Assembly: GCF_018613535.1 (NCBI RefSeq)
Contig: NZ_JAGGQB010000011.1
Location: forward strand, 1 to 64,000
Direction: 5' to 3'
DNA from: Bacillus sp. ISL-51
GTDB lineage: Bacteria > Bacillota > Bacilli > Bacillales > Bacillaceae
Length of the DNA stretch: 64,000 nt
Shown: piece after piece, positions 61,052 through 64,000 of the stretch
How positions within the stretch are numbered: the stretch's first letter is position 1
Layout of the letters: the number at the start of each line of letters is the position of its first letter
Position numbers and translations under genes: made by a program
The notes under the pieces: model-generated
Seen by the model: only the letters and a program-made list of their open reading frames with translations
Database searches by the model: none
What the model was told of the DNA's origin: nothing

Positions 61052-63472
61052 ATGGTTCAATTTAAAAACTATCCTGATCCGTCTTTAAACGCCAAAATGC
61101 AGTCTCTCCCAGAGCATTCTTCTGAATTTGAGCATCTCAAGGCAAGGATGCAGAATTTTATTAAGCATTCTGTTACTGATCAAAATCTTGAGATCGCGGA
61201 TGCACGGGTGACGGCGGAAGGAGTGGTCACCTCACTTTTAAAAGAACGGCTTGATAAAGAATACGATAAGCTGATGAGTAAAATCACCCGTGAAGTTAAT
61301 GTCGAAGATTTCGGGGCTGTTCCTGACGGCAGGGACAATACGGAAGCCTTTCAGAGAGCCATCGGAAATGGACGCGTCAAAGTGAACGTTCCTGCCGGAG
61401 AATTTTTGGTTCAGGGCATTAAACTTCCATCCTGGACAACAATTTCCGGACAAGGCAAAGGGATTACTATTATTAAACTTCATGAAGATACCCCCGCATA
61501 TGAATGGGTAATCACAAATGATGATTATCAAAATGGGAACCGCAATATTTTTGTTCAAGAGATGTCATTAGATTGGAACCCGGATAGACAATGCGGTGTA
61601 AAAAACCCCGGAGGACAATTTTCCAGCTGTTTAACGTTTGCCAAAGTTGAATATGGCTGGATTAAAGATGTCGAAGTCATTAATGCAGGCCTTCACGGCA
61701 TTGACATTACTTCGCCGACGTACGACCATTTGCCTGATACCGACTGGACAAAAGACGGCTGCCGCTATATATGGATTGATAACTGTGTGGCATACGGCGC
61801 CGGCGACGATGGCATTACCACCCATTACAGTGAGTACATCTTTATTTCTAACTGCCATTCCGGAAACCCGCGCGGCACAGAGCACGCAGAAGGCAGCGCA
61901 AATTCTAACGGGATTGAAATTGATGACGGTTCTAAGCATGTATGGCTTTTGAATAACTATACGAGCGGAAACATCCGCGGAGTAGAAGTCAAAGCTCACA
62001 GTCTATGGCCGGCCTCTCAAAACGTTCATATCATCGGTCATGTTTCCTACCGCGATGTACGCGCATACGATATTCGGCATATCGGCCATCACCAAGCCTC
62101 AGACCCTGAAAGCACCACAGCTTACGATGTTACACTTACCGATTGCTCGGCGATTGAACCCGTCTTCAACTCTCTATACGATGGCGTGACACCGAGAGCA
62201 CTGGTGATTTCAGCATATAAAAATGTCAATGTAAGCGGATTCACAGCAATCGGCGATCCCTTATATGACTATGGAGGAAATCCTGTCGTAGCGCTGCAGT
62301 ACCGCAGCCAAAATATTTCGATCAACGGTATTAAAATTCGCGGATTTAAACAGGCCGGCGTCGATATTAATTTATCAGGCGGATCGAACAAGACTGATTA
62401 TGTTAAAATTTCCAACTTTGATATTTATCAATCTTCTCCTAAAGGAATCTCGATCGGCGGCGGTCTCTATAACGTTAATATTATAAACGGAACGATGATT
62501 GCAGACGGAGGTTCGGTCGGAATCCAGTCGCCTAACAGTCAGGCCGTCATTCTCGGAGTGCACGCAGAAGGATACAGCGCCGCGGCATCTGTTAAAGGCC
62601 AAACCTACCAGCAAGTTCCGGTCAACTTAAAGGGAGGCGCCCAGCTTGCAACAAGCTCCGGATTTGCGTTTGATCCGACAAGCGCAGTGATCGCAGGTAC
62701 CGGCGACATTATGGCGAAAGGAGAAAGAAATGCGATTATCAGCACTTCAGGAGGCTCCAGTACAGAGGGTTCCAGAGCCTTAATCGCTTCTTCAAACAAC
62801 GCCCACATTACAGGCAGTAAAGTATCCAGAACGATTCTTTCTTCTGAAAGCATAACTCTGGAAGAACCGTATACAGTAGCCGGAGGCCATCAGTCCATCA
62901 AATGGAAACTTGACTCTGCCGGAGGAAACGGAACATTTGCCGGAGCAATCACCTCCTCCTTAACAGGCTACGGAGAGTATTTTGAGAGTTCAACCGGGCA
63001 GTTCATCCCCGCGGGAACCATCGTCACAGTAAGGGGCGAAAAAATTGAACCGGCTCACGTCGGAGACTATATGCTTGGGGTGATTTCAGAAACGGCGGCT
63101 TTCGTGTCAGGCGCATCCAGCTTTGTCTGGCAGGGACGCTATTTAACAAATGAGTTTGGCGGCTTCATATATGAGAATGTGATTGATGAGGAGACCGGGG
63201 AAACGATACGCATGCCGAAAGAAAACCCTGACTACGATCCGGCGCTTGAGGCTGATTATCATTCACGCGCTCTAAGAGACGAGTGGCACATTGTCGGGCT
63301 TATCGGCCGGCATTATGTGCGGATCGACCAGACAGTCAGTCAAGGAGATTATATTACGGCCCATAATGGGATCGGAACAAAAGCGTCTGAAGGAGACTGG
63401 AAAGTGATGAAAATAACTGCCTTATACACTTCTGAAAAAGGATACGGAATTGCTCTTGCGGTTATCAGATAA
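61052..63472 (+). CDS. yobO: Phage-like pectate-lyase-fold protein with G2 peptidase domain, YobO-like
   Basis: An 806-residue protein matching B. subtilis YobO in length and arrangement. Residues 1-75 form a helical lead. From about 76 (VEDFGAVPDGRDNTEAFQRAIG) to about 550 is a pectate-lyase-like right-handed beta helix (VKISNFDIYQSSPKGISIG, GAGDDGITTHYSEYIFISNC). The C-terminal part from about 580 resembles the self-cleaving peptidase G2 chaperone of phage tail spikes (LIASSNNAHITGSKVSRTILSS, VGDYMLGVISETAAFV). No signal peptide. Phage pre-neck appendage proteins look alike. It stands alone without other structural genes, so it is a domesticated or transferred phage gene. A terminator follows. 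Confidence 0.87.
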   Translation: MVQFKNYPDPSLNAKMQSLPEHSSEFEHLKARMQNFIKHSVTDQNLEIADARVTAEGVVTSLLKERLDKEYDKLMSKITREVNVEDFGAVPDGRDNTEAFQRAIGNGRVKVNVPAGEFLVQGIKLPSWTTISGQGKGITIIKLHEDTPAYEWVITNDDYQNGNRNIFVQEMSLDWNPDRQCGVKNPGGQFSSCLTFAKVEYGWIKDVEVINAGLHGIDITSPTYDHLPDTDWTKDGCRYIWIDNCVAYGAGDDGITTHYSEYIFISNCHSGNPRGTEHAEGSANSNGIEIDDGSKHVWLLNNYTSGNIRGVEVKAHSLWPASQNVHIIGHVSYRDVRAYDIRHIGHHQASDPESTTAYDVTLTDCSAIEPVFNSLYDGVTPRALVISAYKNVNVSGFTAIGDPLYDYGGNPVVALQYRSQNISINGIKIRGFKQAGVDINLSGGSNKTDYVKISNFDIYQSSPKGISIGGGLYNVNIINGTMIADGGSVGIQSPNSQAVILGVHAEGYSAAASVKGQTYQQVPVNLKGGAQLATSSGFAFDPTSAVIAGTGDIMAKGERNAIISTSGGSSTEGSRALIASSNNAHITGSKVSRTILSSESITLEEPYTVAGGHQSIKWKLDSAGGNGTFAGAITSSLTGYGEYFESSTGQFIPAGTIVTVRGEKIEPAHVGDYMLGVISETAAFVSGASSFVWQGRYLTNEFGGFIYENVIDEETGETIRMPKENPDYDPALEADYHSRALRDEWHIVGLIGRHYVRIDQTVSQGDYITAHNGIGTKASEGDWKVMKITALYTSEKGYGIALAVIR

Positions 63473-63482
63473 TGGTTAAATT

Positions 63483-63529
63483 TCAGGCTCATCACCCATT
63501 CATCTGGGCTGTGCAGCCTGTTTTTTGCG
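63483..63529 (+). terminator. Terminator of yobO
   Basis: TTCAGGCT and AGCCTG flank an extended hairpin with an inner CCCA/TGGG pairing, followed by TTTTTT. Confidence 0.75.
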
Positions 63530-63841
63530 TCATTTTCAGTATGAAATATATTCTCATCTCTCACATCTCTCATTCTGTAAAGTGATCTTAATAACTTTTC
63601 CTCCTCTTTTTCGAGAGTATAAATCGCCCTCGCATCCTGAGCAATGCTAAATGCTATTAAAAGCAATAGAAGATGTATCTGCCAACTGCCGGATATTCTG
63701 TAGATCCCCTATTGAGATGGGTTATGAACGCCCTTTCGATTTATGAGACAGCCCTTTTTTGTCTTTCCATTACATTGCTCCATGCTAATTACTCCTTCAT
63801 TCATATAATAATATCGATTAGGAAGAAAAGGAGGGATATGT
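63530..63841. other. Region upstream of cotC
   Basis: Non-coding; short ORFs in both directions have no ribosome binding sites. CATATAATA at 63802-63810 fits the sigma-K -10 consensus CATAnnnTA; I could not place a convincing -35 (mACm) at the right distance. Confidence 0.45.
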
Positions 63842-64000
63842 ATGGGCAAGTACAAAAAGTATAAAGAAGTGTATTTCACTGGTAAAATAACGTATTATAT
63901 GAAGCACAATGATGATAACAAAAAGTATTATGAGCATGATAAGAAAGATTATTATGATCATCAGATGGACGCGGCCCGTAACAAGCATGATGATAAGTAC
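63842..64000 (+). CDS. cotC: Spore coat protein CotC, 5' part
   Basis: An ORF running off the window, starting at the ATG after AAGGAGGGATATGT. The visible 53 residues are rich in Lys, Tyr, His and Asp (GKYKKYKEVYFTGKITYY, then YYEHDKKDYYDHQMD), the unmistakable composition of the outer coat protein CotC/CotU. The tyrosines can be cross-linked in the coat. A sigma-K-like -10 box lies 32 bp upstream. The C-terminus is beyond the window. Confidence 0.88.
   Translation, partial: MGKYKKYKEVYFTGKITYYMKHNDDNKKYYEHDKKDYYDHQMDAARNKHDDKY

Noticed and set aside
63673-63864. A 63-codon plus-strand ORF running into cotC.
   Set aside because: Its end overlaps the cotC start in another frame, and the likely sigma-K -10 box lies inside it; no ribosome binding site.

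Overview
The window is a piece of a Bacillus subtilis-group chromosome, best matched by a bacillomycin-D-producing Bacillus velezensis/amyloliquefaciens strain. The evidence is a B. subtilis-type block of genes (alsT, parC-parE, yneT-plsY-yneR-yneQ-yneP, tlp-sspN, yneN-citB-sspO-sspP-cotM, yneK-ccdCBA, ynzD-yneF-sirA-tkt, ynzC-yneB-yneA/lexA), strong AAGGAGG-type ribosome binding sites, and an iturin-family peptide synthetase cluster whose adenylation pockets read Pro, Glu, Ser, Thr, the order of bacillomycin D residues 4 to 7. Names are recalled from protein families; no database was searched.

Layout. (1) 1-14.2 kb: the 3' part of bmyB and all of bmyC, ending in a thioesterase and a terminator. 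(2) 14.2-14.6 kb: a broken 3' remnant of the xylanase gene xynC, marking the edge of the bmy insertion. (3) 14.7-22.1 kb: an accessory, partly AT-rich stretch holding a two-component system, a small DUF4870 membrane protein preceded by 11-bp direct repeats, a probable acetyltransferase remnant, a 16-bp inverted repeat, a truncated TnsA-like fragment, an alpha/beta hydrolase, a divergent TetR/ketopantoate-reductase-like pair with dyad operators, and a small secreted two-cysteine protein. (4) 22.3-25.4 kb: the yndG-yndH-yndJ operon. (5) 25.6-32.5 kb: a hexuronate/2-keto-3-deoxygluconate catabolic operon on the minus strand. kdgK, kdgA, uxuB and kdgR are intact, while uxuA, the zinc dehydrogenase and the exuT-type transporter are clearly broken. 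Matching LacI-type operators sit before kdgK and before the transporter. (6) 32.7-55.3 kb: the conserved core block (DNA topology, TCA cycle, spore proteins, cytochrome maturation, transketolase, SOS genes). (7) 55.3-64 kb: accessory and sporulation genes: secreted and membrane proteins, YdgA/YdgB-like coat proteins, YndM, an SPFH protein, the gamma-PGA hydrolase YndL, dUTPase YncF, a TM2 protein, the phage-like YobO and the start of cotC.

How the genes work together. BmyB and BmyC finish and release the lipopeptide. The KDG genes would feed ketodeoxygluconate into pyruvate and glyceraldehyde-3-phosphate, but the upstream hexuronate steps and the uptake gene have decayed. LexA controls the divergent yneA-yneB-ynzC operon through boxes placed directly on the two promoters. 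Several real genes use TTG or GTG starts or are too short for automatic calling (sspN, sspP, an FbpB-like protein, a 41-aa membrane peptide, a 48-aa peptide overlapping the SPFH gene).
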